Source of the DNA: Stratiolaelaps scimitus
Taxonomy: Eukaryota > Arthropoda > Arachnida > Mesostigmata > Laelapidae
NCBI GenBank assembly: GCA_019614645.1
Contig: JABWDB010000018.1
Coordinates: forward strand, 558,001-622,000
Length of the DNA: 64,000 nt
Direction: 5' to 3'
Made by a program: the position numbers and the translations under genes. Below are positions 1 through 11,026 of the stretch, piece by piece (the first letter of the stretch is position 1; the number at the start of each line of letters is the position of its first letter). Under the pieces are notes generated by a model that saw nothing but the letters and a program-made list of their open reading frames with translations, had not been told where the DNA came from and made no database searches.

Positions 1-1180
1 GATACTTCAAGAGTAAACTCTATCGTTAATAAAACGACTAAGTCTCATTTTGCTAACGTCACCACAACTCAGAGTGATTCTCTCTTCAAAGGATATGATC
101 GTGCTGTGCTGCTTACCTTTGCGTCCGTCTGTGTAAACTAACACACGCTAAGGAATAACTATACTGCGACTATACGCATCGAAGTGCACGCGTCTCTCCT
201 GTATGATTCTTTGAAGCGATCATCCCTTTTTTAGAAGCGACCATTTCAAGGGAGATTTGATAATGATGATGATAATAATAATAATACTTTTACAAAAACG
301 TCCAACGCGCCACTGTAACAATGCATCGCGGGTCCCTTTGACTAAATGCTTTTTGGCGAAAAAAAGTCGACTCTAAAACGGCGAGAGGACGAGTTCCCTG
401 TAGACGGCCGCGTCAGCCGCAGGTTTGTTGCGCGGCCTTCTATGATAAATTGCGCGTTGTATCGCTATTCAGAGGTGGGAAGAATGCGCCCATGAGGTGA
501 GGGTATAATCCTTCCTGCTGAACGGAACATACGCACCCACGAAGAATGCCATACATCGGACTCGAGTCGAGTGAACAAAGTACGCATGCGATGGTGATGA
601 GCATCCGTAGCAGGCGGCAGATCGTTGAAAGCAGACATGAAGTGAATTCGGGTGGAACCTGTGCTTGTGACAGACCCATCCAGAAACCGGCTCATCCATA
701 CAAAGGCTGTGTAGGCAGGTCGGTTCTAGCTATTGGCAAGAAGTTCGACGTCACGTCAGGTGGCCTGAAAGAACTGGCAGCATCGTGAGGGCACCGTGAA
801 CGTTGCGATGTGTCGAAGCCACCGGAAAAGCGGTCTCGGGGAATTACAAGCCTGTGCTTTTTGAATCAACCGACATGGGCTGCGAGCAGGAACGGCAATA
901 GTAAGTTATCGTTAATCAGCTAACTTGGGACGACGTCTGACGTGTGTTATTCACATTAATCTTACACTCAGGTATGCTGTACGCACTCTTACATACCTTA
1001 TAGTTTAAGGTCCCATAAAGGGCAGCGTGGGGTGGATGCGCATCACGGGACAGCTGACGGTTCTCTGTTTCTGACGACACAATTTTGGGTAGTAGATGTG
1101 TTATTTTAACTCACTTTTTTCCTTTAGCTGACCCTCAACGGACGTCCCATGGCAGGCCTTCGTACGCTGTATAGGATTGC
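1..1180. other. Non-coding stretch, no gene recognised
   Basis: I see no convincing coding signal on either strand here. There is a short GAT/AAT simple run near 262-285. The remaining sequence is mixed and unremarkable. Confidence 0.5.
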
Positions 1181-1181
1181 T

Positions 1182-1517
1182 TCAAGACCCTTTAGGATTT
1201 CTCTGGGACTTCTCCAACAGACCTATATGACAACAGGTGATGTTGACCATATCCCAGTCAAACCGGAATTTCAGCGGGTCGAACTTGTGATTAGAAATCG
1301 TGCTGGAGCTGTTCATGGTTTTCATGGCAATCGAAGAAATGTGCATTAGCCGCCTAGGCCACTCCGCCACGCGGTATGCAGTCAGAGAGAAGACTTGGGA
1401 GGCATAATCCGTAAGCAGGATTTTTTCTCTAACCAATGCGAGTTTAGTGCTTTTTGTTGCATCGCTAATTTGGTCGTAGGAGGACACTGCCTCCCTTTTC
1501 CTGGTTATCTTGGCCAT
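1182..1517 (-). CDS. Unidentified 111-codon ORF, doubtful
   Basis: The frame starts with ATG, runs 111 codons to a stop and has a plausible codon mix (MAKITRKREAVSSYDQ at the start, ending EKSQRNPKGS). I recognise no domain. Another open stretch on the same strand (1548-1763) lies just upstream. The run GTGGCGGAGTGG near 1360-1375 (minus strand) also looks like a Pol III A box, so this could be part of a tRNA-like repeat rather than an exon. A decayed transposable-element fragment is another possibility. No splice sites clearly frame it. Confidence 0.2.
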   Translation of the reverse strand: MAKITRKREAVSSYDQISDATKSTKLALVREKILLTDYASQVFSLTAYRVAEWPRRLMHISSIAMKTMNSSSTISNHKFDPLKFRFDWDMVNITCCHIGLLEKSQRNPKGS

Positions 1518-2281
1518 GCTTGTACATCCTCAATAGCTCCTACGGCTCTATCCGCTGCCTCTTGCTAAGCGTACATCCCATTCCACTGCAGTACTAGTCG
1601 ACACACAGGGTATGCTACCAACTAGCCGCGTCGGTATGAAACGACCGTAAGGGACAGCGCCGTCTCTTGGGAGCACGACTGAACCCTCAACTCCTTTTAT
1701 CGGCCGGTCCTTGGCGGACCCTGGGCTGCTCCTTTGCGGGGAAGCTGACTCGCTCACGAACACTTCGCTTCGTTCGCCATTTTGCTACTCGAAAAGAGAC
1801 ACCCGCACGCCGCACAACAATGAATTATTAATGAAGTATCCTTTATTCTCTTGCCCATCGTCGTCGTCGTCGTCGTCCGCCCCCTCCCCGCGGACAGGCG
1901 CGAACAACGGCTGCGGCTAACTATAATGAAATTGCTCTATAAATTCTTGAAAAGCACAACACACGGAGAGCAACCTCACCAATCTTCGCCACACATCGTC
2001 GTTTCGCTGCAAGTTCTAGAGATGGCGAGGAACTCACCAGCGCTGGTTTTTCCTATAGGAACTATATCTAATCGCAGAGGGATAACAAAAAAATTAGCTA
2101 TTGTCCCCTTCCCCTATTGCCGCCCTCGACATGGACAAGGCCTTTAGAGGGATTATTAGTGCTGAGAGGTTTCACCGCTTACAACGTAATATGATATATT
2201 CATTTTCTGCACATGTCATCCCAAGCGGCATTGCAGGCCCATAATATGCGTTTGTTTTGGCCTGTTTTAGGTCATTTTTTG

Positions 2282-2285
<4 letters not shown>

Positions 2286-2321
<36 letters not shown>
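2286..2321. repeat. (AT)18 microsatellite
   Basis: Uninterrupted AT dinucleotide run of about 36 bases. It is the longest of several AT runs in the window; others are near 41335-41358, 46778-46799, 47219-47239 and 55905-55929. Confidence 0.95.
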
Positions 2322-2325
<4 letters not shown>

Positions 2326-3581
2326 TATCATTTACATTAACTGTCCTTCTTGGTCGCAAGCGCAACCATCTGACAATTTCACCTTCAATATTCGCATCTA
2401 GGGGCGTGTCAGAACAAGCTTGTTTATTGACTGGGAATAGTAAAAACAGAACGTATAATTGAACCACCATGGACGATAATTCGTCGCGTTGTTCCCGATA
2501 TATTGAGCCGTAGAAAAAGCATTCACATGTGCAAGCAAAGATCGTCCTCGTCTTTACAACTTTGAGTCAGCGTCACATGCAGTTAAAGGAAACAGTCGTT
2601 ATATTTCCTTTTCATCATCCTACAAATGATCATGTTAATACGAGTGTGATGATGAATCTAACTGTAAAGGAAGCTATGATTAAGTCGCTTTCGTTATCGG
2701 CCCCAACTCCTCCCGAGCCATCCAGCGGCAGCTATCGTATGCAGTGGCGGCGGCACCAACTGCTGCACGAATGTGAAATGGCTTGATGCCAAAAAATATG
2801 CTATGTATAATAGTAACGTGGCCAAGCACCGCGGCCAACTAACAGACGAACGGCTAACGTTAGCTTGGCAGAACAGTTGGTCCGTGGTCGGGCGGGCGGA
2901 CGGGCGGTTGGTCGCCTTTGTGGCTCGCTGAGACAATCACATTTATAACGGAGTGGTGGCGGAAGTCTGAGTAACAAGCTGGCTAGTCCGATATACGGGG
3001 GGAGTGTTTCATTATCGTTCAAGACAAATGCCTCCGTTGATAGCGGATGGGGACACGCGTGAATTGGACGTCGAAATAGTTTCTTTTTTTTTTCACCATC
3101 ACGATGGCTACGTGGCAGCGTCGTCGCTGCGAGACGATGAGAATTCTAAGATTCGTAACGATCCCGTTCGATTCGAAAGTTCGATTCGCGACTGTTGAAT
3201 ATAGGCGTCTTTGATTATGCCCGTCGCTTGGTCGATGCAAGAAATAGCCACGGACGAGCCGGACCGCAGCGGGCAGGGAAATTGGATAAAAGCTCAGCGG
3301 AAGGCTCGATCCCACACCAATCGATTACTCGTCGACTGGAAACAAACCGGCTTTGTTTAAACGGAGCAAGATGTGACAGCCCAATGACGACAAGAGGTGG
3401 CAAACTCGCGAAGCATGTGAAGGCCATTGAACGGCTGATGACCGCTGGATGGAGAACGAAGGCTGTGTTCTCTGGAGTCGCACTCAGAGGAGAGCCAAAG
3501 AAAAGCCAATCTGAGAGCTTAAGCAGCGGAAAAAACTGCAGTTCGATGGAATAAGCCTCAATTCGCTTGAATGAATGAACG

Positions 3582-3812
3582 CTAATTATTTGTTCTCGTG
3601 CAATTTATCATCGCAGAGGCCGAGAAGCTATAGTAGTTAGAGTTGGAGGGCGCGTTTAAGTAGGTCAAGTTTGCAAGTGATGCTCTAATGTGTTCGATGC
3701 AGGTTTTGCCAATACGGGCCGCCCAATCTGCATAGTCTGCAGTATTCCTGACAGACGAGGATGAAGAGCTCTCTGAAAGTTTGCTCGGGCCCTTGGCAGC
3801 CTCCCCCCCCAT
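3582..3812 (-). CDS. Unidentified 76-codon ORF, doubtful
   Basis: An ATG-started frame with a serine-rich N-terminal third (SESSSSSSV) followed by a stretch that looks composed rather than random (NTADYADWAARIGKTC). It ends at a normal stop. I recognise no domain, and no splice signals clearly bound it. It may be a fragment of a transposon-derived protein or chance. The run of Cs next to the start codon makes the start unreliable. Confidence 0.18.
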   Translation of the reverse strand: MGGEAAKGPSKLSESSSSSSVRNTADYADWAARIGKTCIEHIRASLANLTYLNAPSNSNYYSFSASAMINCTRTNN

Positions 3813-4900
3813 GATGATGGAGGAGTTGTCAACACGTTCACTTTACGCATCCGCTATTGAACGACACATGCGGAACTATTTGAAGAACATCAACAAAGTG
3901 CCGGATGACATTGTATCCGGTACATCGAAGCAGGGCAGTGATAAGCATGACAATGGAAAATAGTGCTCGAGGATATTAGGAACAAAAAATGAAATACTAC
4001 AATTGGTGCCGTTTGCCCCATAACCTGTGAGTAGCGAACGACAAGGATCTACAGTATCCGCTGTTAGTGTATCTCGTCTTTCTCTGCTCTCCCTCTGTCT
4101 GCAGCCTTCTGTTCGATACTGAATGACTCGGAATCACAAAGTGCATAAACTCAAAGCCCAATGTCTCCGTTGTTTCGCCAACTTCCCGCTAATGGGAACG
4201 CGAGAATCGTATTCCTGTGCAGACTGCGTGCGCCGTGGTCACTACAGGCTTCGTGAACAGATATGCGCACTGAGTTTTTCGAACCAGACGATCACTCTTT
4301 GACGAAACTAGCAGCAGTGTATATACGAGCGAGTTTTACTGCCCAACGAAGTAGACATTTTTAGACCCTCCCGCCCGGTCCCAGTTCCGCTCGCCGCATT
4401 CTACACTCTTGCTCACCTCGTAAAACTCTTGAGTTTCTTCACTTTGTCCTCCTCTTCCATAGACAACACCTGCACAAGGGGTTGTTTATGCAGCGTGACG
4501 TTGTTCTTTGAAAAAGTTTATATAGTCAGTTTTGCTAAATATATCCATATACTTAACAGGACCCCCTTGTGAGATTTATGTCCGATCGTTGCAGAAACTA
4601 CCTGATGTCGTATAATATGATACAAGCCTAGAGCGGTGGTATGGGTGGTATTGAATAGTACGATAGATCGACGGACACAGCATTGTCATAAGGCAAAATA
4701 ATAATCGATATACAACACAGCGGCTGTAAAACAATTCGCTGATCCAGCTGTGTCAATCAAGTTCGTCAAATGATCAAGGAAGCTAGAGCTAGAAGTATAC
4801 GCAATCGGTCTTAATAAATCATTGCACACGGTAGAAATTAGTAACATGCTTTTGTAAGGCTGCAAAACAATAGAACTAGACAACATCGCCTGCGTGATCC

Positions 4901-4918
4901 GTGTGTGTGTGTGTGTGT
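4901..4918. repeat. (GT)9 microsatellite
   Basis: Nine GT units. Similar short CA/GT runs occur near 5879, 26070 and 59970. Confidence 0.9.
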
Positions 4919-5024
4919 AGCTGAGACGAGGAGAAATCGCCTCTACCCCGTAAACGCCGAATGTTCAAATAGAAGTTAACTTTTAAGATGCTGTCGGAGT
5001 TAATGGCGCAGTGAAGCAAGCTCA

Positions 5025-5195
5025 AGGTAAGGTAAAGATAGGTGTTTAATAAACTGATTCATTATTATTAAAGGAACTGCAATTTTTACAATGCTTAAAT
5101 TTCCTATATTATATCACCAGGTCGTGGGACTCGAACCTCGGCTTTTCACGGCCAGACACTTGGCCACTGTTCAAGCCACCCACCGCGCTGACAGT
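5025..5195 (-). mobile_element. tRNA-derived SINE, LINE-tailed family, full-length copy
   Basis: Read on the minus strand, this copy has a tRNA-like head with an A-box-like TGGCCAAGTGTCTGG and a perfect B box GGTTCGAGTCC (plus-strand positions 5127-5137). A tail TTAAGCATTGTA, then GCAGTTCCTTTAATAA, follows and ends in a CTTTACC-type repeat. The same head and tail recur at 30236-30388 and 32509-32638. The family is Pol III-type and has no protein. Its tail resembles the 3' end of the LINE at 19627-23806, which suggests that the LINE enzyme moves it. The tail copy is slightly rearranged, with an extra AATAATAATG. Confidence 0.8.
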
Positions 5196-5439
5196 ACTTG
5201 ATACTTCTCTAGCGTGCTTGCCTTAGTAGACAGGAGGCTAGCCTAGAAAGGCACGCACTATTGAGGTAATCAAATCAACGGTATTGAGAAGGGTACGTAC
5301 CGACATGCCTGGTCGGTACGCATTCAAGTGTTTAGATTACAATAGATTTTCGTTAGCTGTTTCGTCATTATACTTCATTCTACTGCGATTATACATGTAA
5401 ACGAGGTAATATGAAATATAACACTCACACAGAGATGCT

Positions 5440-5494
5440 TGGTGATTCTCTGCCTGACCGCTCTTGCACAGGATGGGCAAGCAAAGAATCACCA
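5440..5494. other. Imperfect hairpin, 20-bp stem
   Basis: The left arm 5440-5459 begins TGGTGATTCT and the right arm 5475-5494 ends AGAATCACCA. About 17 of 20 positions pair, around a 15-base loop. It is not inside a recognised element. It is a little short for a typical pre-miRNA, and a small transposon end or chance palindrome is also possible. Confidence 0.6.
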
Positions 5495-7235
5495 GGGGAG
5501 ACAACGTTTGTGTATTTTTTCTCTTGCCACGGTCGCACGCGGTCCGCCATTTGCTACCATTAATTTCCTGAGTGATGGTTTTGTGCGACGACTCGAGTTG
5601 CGTGACACTAAGAGCACCTACATCCAGCATTGGTACGGCCTCCCAGGAGGAGGAGGAGGCGGTCACTAACCAGATTAGTGGGGACGAGTCGGCGCTGAAT
5701 CCTGTCAGATCAGATTCATCCCTCGAGCCGAACCAGCAGACAACAGCAGCCTTCGAAAAGCGTGGCCTCGAAACGTTGCTCTCTAACGCTTCATGTCGAA
5801 GACGTATCCCAATTGAATCAACCTCTCCGAATCCTCGTTGGCCAAAGTAAATAAATACTGTTGAAAGTAAATATATACACACACACACAACATAATTTAT
5901 AACCGTAACAGCGACGACCGTACATTTGTATATCGCGTGGCGCAATTGCGATTGCGTTTGGCCACGATTGGTCAAGACACCTCCTTGAACAATCGGTAAG
6001 TACCATTGGGCCTATTGTCCATACATTCATTCATGCCTAATTTTTATGTATTGCCCGTTCTGCAATGTATAGCTAAACTGAGTCGGCCAGTATTTAACGG
6101 GGGATAGTGTCTATTCATATAATCTTTAACGGGAGTTATGTTCACCTCGATGCAAGTGCGATTGTTGCCGGTAGTAGTTTTACGGAGTACAAGGCGAGTT
6201 AAAAAACAAACTGGCTAAGGGTCCTTTAAATTGCGCGATCTTACTTACATGGACATTGTTTGCCACTGCGTGGGGATCACCTGCAGCGTGCAGTATCCCG
6301 CGGCATCTCTATTTTGGCAATGCCTCGCCTGTACTTTTGACTGCAATAGCCTCGCGGCAATTGAGTCTCGCAGGTTCACCAGACACTTTGTGTACACGAG
6401 CTACGACGAAGCCTCACAGTGACACGCCGCTGAAATAGCACTCTTTGGCCGTGAGGAATTTCCCATTTCGCTCATGCGTTTCTGCTCGACGCTTGGTGGT
6501 GCTGTCTTTGCAATCGTTCGGGTGGAATGAGAAACTGCGGTTGAGCTACCCCGCTGGCGAAGACGGGTGTCTCGGACACTTCGCTATTCTTTGGGACTTT
6601 CTTCAGACGACAGACAGCGCAAGTAGACAGTGCCGACAAGAAGTTCACGCGAGTGACATGTTTCATTAGTATTTCAAACAGGGCTTTGAGAGGCGATGAC
6701 GTGCAATATGTATACATGGTAAGAAAATAGAAAATATACACGTACAAGGTACGTAGATTAAATTGATGCACGGCTCAAATAGGCGCGTAGCAAAATGTTC
6801 AATTTCATTTAGCTGACAATTTCCGAGTGTCGCTAAATGTAGAGCAGTCTTCAACGGTCATGTGTCATGTGATGAGAGGCGTTGGGCGTTGAATGTCGTT
6901 CGTTCACGATGGAAGCGAAGAGAAATTCATAGATGAAGACATGACAGCTGTACACCTGCATTGTGATCTGCACAGATATGGCTGCAACCAGCGCCAGTTT
7001 CATGATGTTACAACAAAAAAAATGAGAGAAAACACGTTACATTAGAACGAAACTTCTCTTTACCGACGGAATGGTAGTGAACTGATTAACCTTGTGTCCT
7101 GTAACGAGACAACATTTACGATCGAACAAAGAGGCAAAACGAGCCCTCGTGGCTAGAGAGCTGTCTGGGCGATAATTTCGCACTCAAAGTCCTTTTAGCT
7201 CCCGGGGTCCTGCCTCAGTGATCGTTTAGGCTGGT

Positions 7236-7316
7236 AGAGGTAAAGGTTTATTGGTGTATTAAAGGAACTTCAATTTTAAAATGCTTCAGTTCTCTGATAT
7301 GTCACGTCGAGGAATA
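7236..7316 (-). mobile_element. SINE tail fragment, LINE-tailed family
   Basis: On the minus strand this reads CGACGTGACATAT, then AGAGAACTGAAGCATT, AGTTCCTTTAATACACC and a CTTTACC end. It matches the end of the head and the whole tail of the copies at 31639 and 32509. The tRNA-like head is missing, as expected for a 5'-truncated retroposed copy. Confidence 0.7.
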
Positions 7317-7444
7317 TGCAATTATAACTAGAGGACGTACCCCCCCCCCTTTCACAAAAGTGAATCGTGCTCTATTCCGTCAATTGGTTTTGGAGGATCG
7401 TCTGAAGCCTCGGGCACCCGCCTATTTAGAGAGATGGTCGTGAA

Positions 7445-7735
7445 CAGGACTACACTCGTGACCACAAAGTGAAGGACAGCGAGAGGCAGCTGGCCCGAAA
7501 TGTGCCCGGGTTCATGTCCTCAGGACATTGGCCCTCATACTCACCCGACCTCACCAGCCGAATTTCTCTATCGGGATCATTTTGAAGCCCAAGGTCCAAG
7601 ACCTTGGAATCGGTGAAGGACACTATTATAAGTGAGTGGATGAAAATCCCGAACCATTTAGTTTGTGCCGCCACTGAGACTTTCCACCGCCGACTGAATT
7701 GAGCCGTTGTGAAGGCCAAAGCTATATTGAGAGTT
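7445..7735 (+). pseudogene. Mariner/Tc1-superfamily transposase, C-terminal half, frameshifted
   Basis: Translating across frames gives the DDE-region landmarks in the right order. They are an E-Q-D-x4-H stretch in place of QDxAPxH (7442-7465), LARNVPGFMSSGHWP, then YSPDL (the SPDLNP motif), a frameshifted NFSIGIILKPKVQDL, and TLESVKDTIISEWMKIP, then ETFHRRLN, a stop and VVKAKA. This order is characteristic of the end of mariner/Tc1-type transposases, which cut and paste DNA at TA sites. At least two frameshifts and an in-frame stop make it dead. The N-terminal half and the terminal repeats were not found. Which subclade it belongs to is not settled. Confidence 0.75.
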
Positions 7736-8284
7736 GAATATGTCGATAAGAGACTGTTAAGTCTCGCTTGTTGTAATTTTTAACAACATTTACTTCGCAT
7801 TATGGATATACCCCCCTATACATAGTAGCGTGCCGTTGTCCAATCCAGTTGGTCAAGGTAGATTGACCCACCTTCTGTTTTTGTTTTTTTTTTGTTAGAG
7901 GAGGAAATTTTCTTCAAACGCACGGTCACCACCGGAGACATTCCAATCTCCATGAAAGTGGGCCGATCCAGTGCAGGGTTGACGTGCAAAACGCCTCTGC
8001 CTGCTAAAACCATCCTCTGCTGAGAGTGTATCTCTTCCCCAGAGTCGGCACGCTTGGCATTACTTCGATCTCTGGGGAAGGTGTGTACCGCTCCGATTGA
8101 TCCACCTGCAAAACTTATATTGTACAATGTTTCTTGGCTAATTTTGGCCGTGCTCAAGCCTTTTAGGCTTGGCTGAAAGTTTCGTACATATATTGCACCG
8201 TGAAGGCAAATGCTGACTTGATGAAACTCTGATGAACACATTCCAACCGATCATTGCAAAGCACCAGAATTGCCGAGAACGCTT

Positions 8285-8375
8285 TGAATATAGTAGAGGC
8301 AGCTGGTAGAGTAGAAGTATAGAATTTAGCTGCTCGACGAGAGTGTGGGTTTAGTCCCGTCAGTAGCGATGCTCC
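8285..8375 (+). repeat. tRNA-like sequence, possible SINE head
   Basis: A segment with an A-box-like GGCAGCTGGTAGAG and, about 50 bases on, a B-box-like GGGTTTAGTCCC. The spacing resembles a tRNA body, but the arms do not fold into a clear cloverleaf. It is probably a decayed tRNA-derived repeat. It lies just ahead of another SINE-like repeat at 8516. Confidence 0.4.
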
Positions 8376-8515
8376 TAGTTCGTGTACATGTGGTGTACGA
8401 CGAGATATCCCATTAAAAACGGTACAATACGAAGACTCATGTGGCTAACTTAAAAGAAGTTAGCTCAGCGCAGATGTCAATATTGTCCAGCATTGGGCAG
8501 TCCCAGGTAGCGGGG

Positions 8516-8675
8516 TCGTGGTGTGTTCGTGTATGCCTGGCAATTGGTGGATGCACGGGTTCAATCTCCACCGTTGCACATTTGCATTTAGAAGGGGTCC
8601 ATCTTATGAAGCCTTATGACGAAAGCAGTTTTACCGTAGACGCTCAATGTTGCCTTTGATTCAACCTGGAAACGT
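8516..8675 (+). mobile_element. Second SINE-like family, copy 1
   Basis: Shares about 160 bases in the same order with 17746-17910. Shared blocks include GTGCACATTAGCATT-like sequence (here GTTGCACATTTGCATT), GTCCATCTTATGAAGC, GACGAAAGC and the end block GGAAACGT. A B-box-like GGGTTCAATCTCC lies in the first half, preceded by a GGCAATTGGTGG A-box-like block. The pattern suggests a tRNA-derived SINE unrelated to the LINE-tailed family. No open reading frame is conserved between the copies. Confidence 0.6.
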
Positions 8676-9510
8676 TGCTTTGGTCTCGGGTCAAACACTT
8701 TCGTAATTCGGGTTTTCGATAACGATCCCTGCGGTGATACAAAGTCGGTGGTAGCCATAACGCGAAAAGAAACGGATGATGGGTTTCGCGGTCGCAAACA
8801 CCGTACGAATTCACTTAATGTGAAGTCCGGTGTGCGTTAGGCGTTACAATTACTCCTCTGCAAAGAAATCGACTTCCACATATTGACCTCCAAAAAGTGC
8901 GGGACGTGGCACCCTCTATTAAATGAGCCTTGGGCCAACGATCTTCGCTGCATGTCTATTCCTTGCATTCGTGAACGAGCAGGTGTCTGTCGCTCTGATG
9001 GAAGGCGCCCTAATAGTATGTCTTTAATCCCTTTTTCCAGAGGCAAAATTCTGGTTTGGGATTACACAGAGGCTGACACTTTAGCACCTTCGTATGTCGG
9101 TCGTCATTAAACGTTCTTCAGATATTAGTAGACAGGTGAGCATCCGCTACAAGAGAGCGACGTGCAATCGAATTTTTAGTGCAAAAATTTTCCTTAGATA
9201 TCCAAAGGGACAGCACAATTTCTATTTTGGGCACCCGCTCAAGGATTGGGGAATTGGGGCCTCCTTGTTCTACATATTCTATTAAGAATACATAGAGGAA
9301 GGTGTTTTTAGATGTACTTCACGTTCAGCGGGTATAATTGTCGCCCACTTTTACAATTGAATAAATTAAATATATATATATATATATTAAATCAGACTTC
9401 CACAATGATTGTTCCATAGGGCACTATGAAAGGAAGTTTCCGACGAAGACTTCAAGAGAACTTAGCGGTGACACTTGATGTCGGCCGTCTGTTCACTCAT
9501 TGAGAAACAG
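8676..9510. other. Non-coding stretch
   Basis: No gene or known repeat recognised, apart from a short AT run near 9372-9388. Confidence 0.45.
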
Positions 9511-11026
9511 AAATATAATAATAACGCTTTATTTCAAAGGTTAGGTTTAACAATATCTGAGTTAGCCGCTATGTGTTTGCCAAGAAGAGGTCATATGTTT
9601 GAAAAAGCTACCCATCACGTAGGGCTCGAGACACTCTCCAAGGAAATAAGTCATTTACACATTGTTTCTTAGCTATGAATTTAGGTAAGACATTTATACC
9701 AGCTCTGGTAGCCGTCACAGTCACATCAAACATTGCACTCATTAGCATGGGAAGATGTTTACCAATACAAATATATGTGCGCTTATCTATATTGTCAAAT
9801 TTAGCCAATATTGGCATTATATTCACTTCCTCCCTCGTACATTGACATTTAAAAGCGACGCGTTTCACGAATTTATCCCCCACTTTTTGCAGCCTCTCTT
9901 TGTCCAGTTTTAATCCTGGGTACCATACTGGCGCTGCATACGTCATAATGGGTTCAACATAAATCTTAAAAAGTTTAACAAATAGGGCCGGGTCGTTCAC
10001 TACGAAAGAACGTAATATCCAGTTCGCACGGCGCGTTGCACGAAGCACAACATCCGTAACATGATCAGTATATTTCAATGTGGTTGAGGTAATTACTCCT
10101 AAGTCGCGCATTGTTTCTGCAGAGCGCAGAGGATGTCCACCAATTCTATACACATGTTTGGGATTTCCGTGACCAAAGTGTAGTACTGCACATTTTTCAA
10201 TTGATAGTTTTAGATCAAGGCCCAAGGTCCATTCCAGGAACTGATCTAGGGCATTTTGAAGTTGTGCCCTCTCATGGTCCGTGTCAACTTTAGAATAAAT
10301 TTTTACGTCATCTGCATATATCTTAACGGATATGGATTGCGGTAATATATACATTATGGAATTTATGTACATTATATACATCAGAGGACCTAGTATCGTT
10401 CCCTGAGGACAGCCGGACGTCACTCGCGCAGTATTGGAGTATTTGCTGTTCACCCGCACCCTGAAGGTCCTATCACGAAGGAAGTCTTTTATCCATTTCA
10501 CGAGAAGATCACCAACTCCGAAGAAGGGCAGGATCTTGAGGAGTTTCGAGTGAGTCACCCGTTCGAAGGCTGACTTGAAGTCGAAATAAACAACGTCGAA
10601 ACGATTTGATCTATTGACATCCCTTGCCCAATCGAACTGCGTTTCTAGAAGTTGCAGAGTCGTACTCCTTCCTGGGCGGTAGGCGAATTGGGCGTTGGAT
10701 ATTAGGCCTTGCTTGTTGGCATTTTCATATACAGACTTGCAAATTATGCTCTCAAGAATCTTGCATGCAACAACCGTCAGCGACACGGGCCTCTTATTCG
10801 TTGGTTCTGCTGTATGTCCCTTTTTGTGGACGGGGCACACTACAGCGGTGCGGAATTTATCAGGCACTTCGGAGCGATCTAACGACTGTCTAAAGATGAA
10901 CGAGAGTGGGACACACACTGCAATGCCCAGCTTTTTGAAGACGTACGATGGAATACGATATGATATGACTTCATATATTGTTTCTTTACCTTTCCTGACT
11001 AAAAGTTCTAGTGGGTGTTGTTGTTT
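9511..11026 (-). mobile_element. 5'-truncated LINE (non-LTR retrotransposon)
   Basis: This minus-strand element consists of the RT-bearing end of ORF2, a short 3' UTR and a terminal AATAAAGCG followed by TTATTATTATA. The signal AATAAA lies at 9528-9533 on the minus strand. The 5' end stops inside ORF2, just upstream of the RT domain, so the endonuclease and any ORF1 are absent. That is the usual result of incomplete target-primed reverse transcription. Its protein and 3' end differ from the LINE at 19627-23806, so it is a separate family. Exact target-site duplications could not be set by eye. Confidence 0.8.
9608..11026 (-). pseudogene. LINE ORF2 fragment: reverse transcriptase domain
   Basis: The frame is open from the truncation point near 11026 to a stop at 9608, with no internal stop. 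Counting from a GTG codon at 10918, the RT motifs are YFDFKSAF (about residues 111-118), SGCPQGTILGPL (168-179) and the catalytic box YADD (201-204). They are followed by a thumb and C-terminal region. A LINE reverse transcriptase copies its own RNA at a nicked chromosomal target. The endonuclease domain is missing and no proper start codon exists, so this copy is dead as a gene, though its RT core looks undamaged. The YADD and GCPQG motifs fit CR1/Jockey-type elements; the exact clade is uncertain. Confidence 0.88.

Larger units (their letters stand above)
1518..5020. other. Non-coding stretch with simple repeats
   Basis: This holds a TCG trinucleotide run near 1859-1877, an 18-unit AT microsatellite at 2286-2321 and a nine-unit GT run at 4901-4918. 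One short ATG-started frame at 3582-3812 is listed separately. I found no recognisable host gene or transposon protein. Confidence 0.45.

Noticed and set aside
5337..5975. 212-codon frame on the minus strand
   Set aside because: It starts at a TTG, its N-terminal part runs through an AC repeat, and it contains the 5440-5494 hairpin. No domain is visible. Probably chance.
7141..7225. tRNA-like segment CGTGGCTAGAGAGC ... CTCCCGGGGTCC
   Set aside because: Box spacing is plausible but no cloverleaf and no second copy in the window. Too weak to list.
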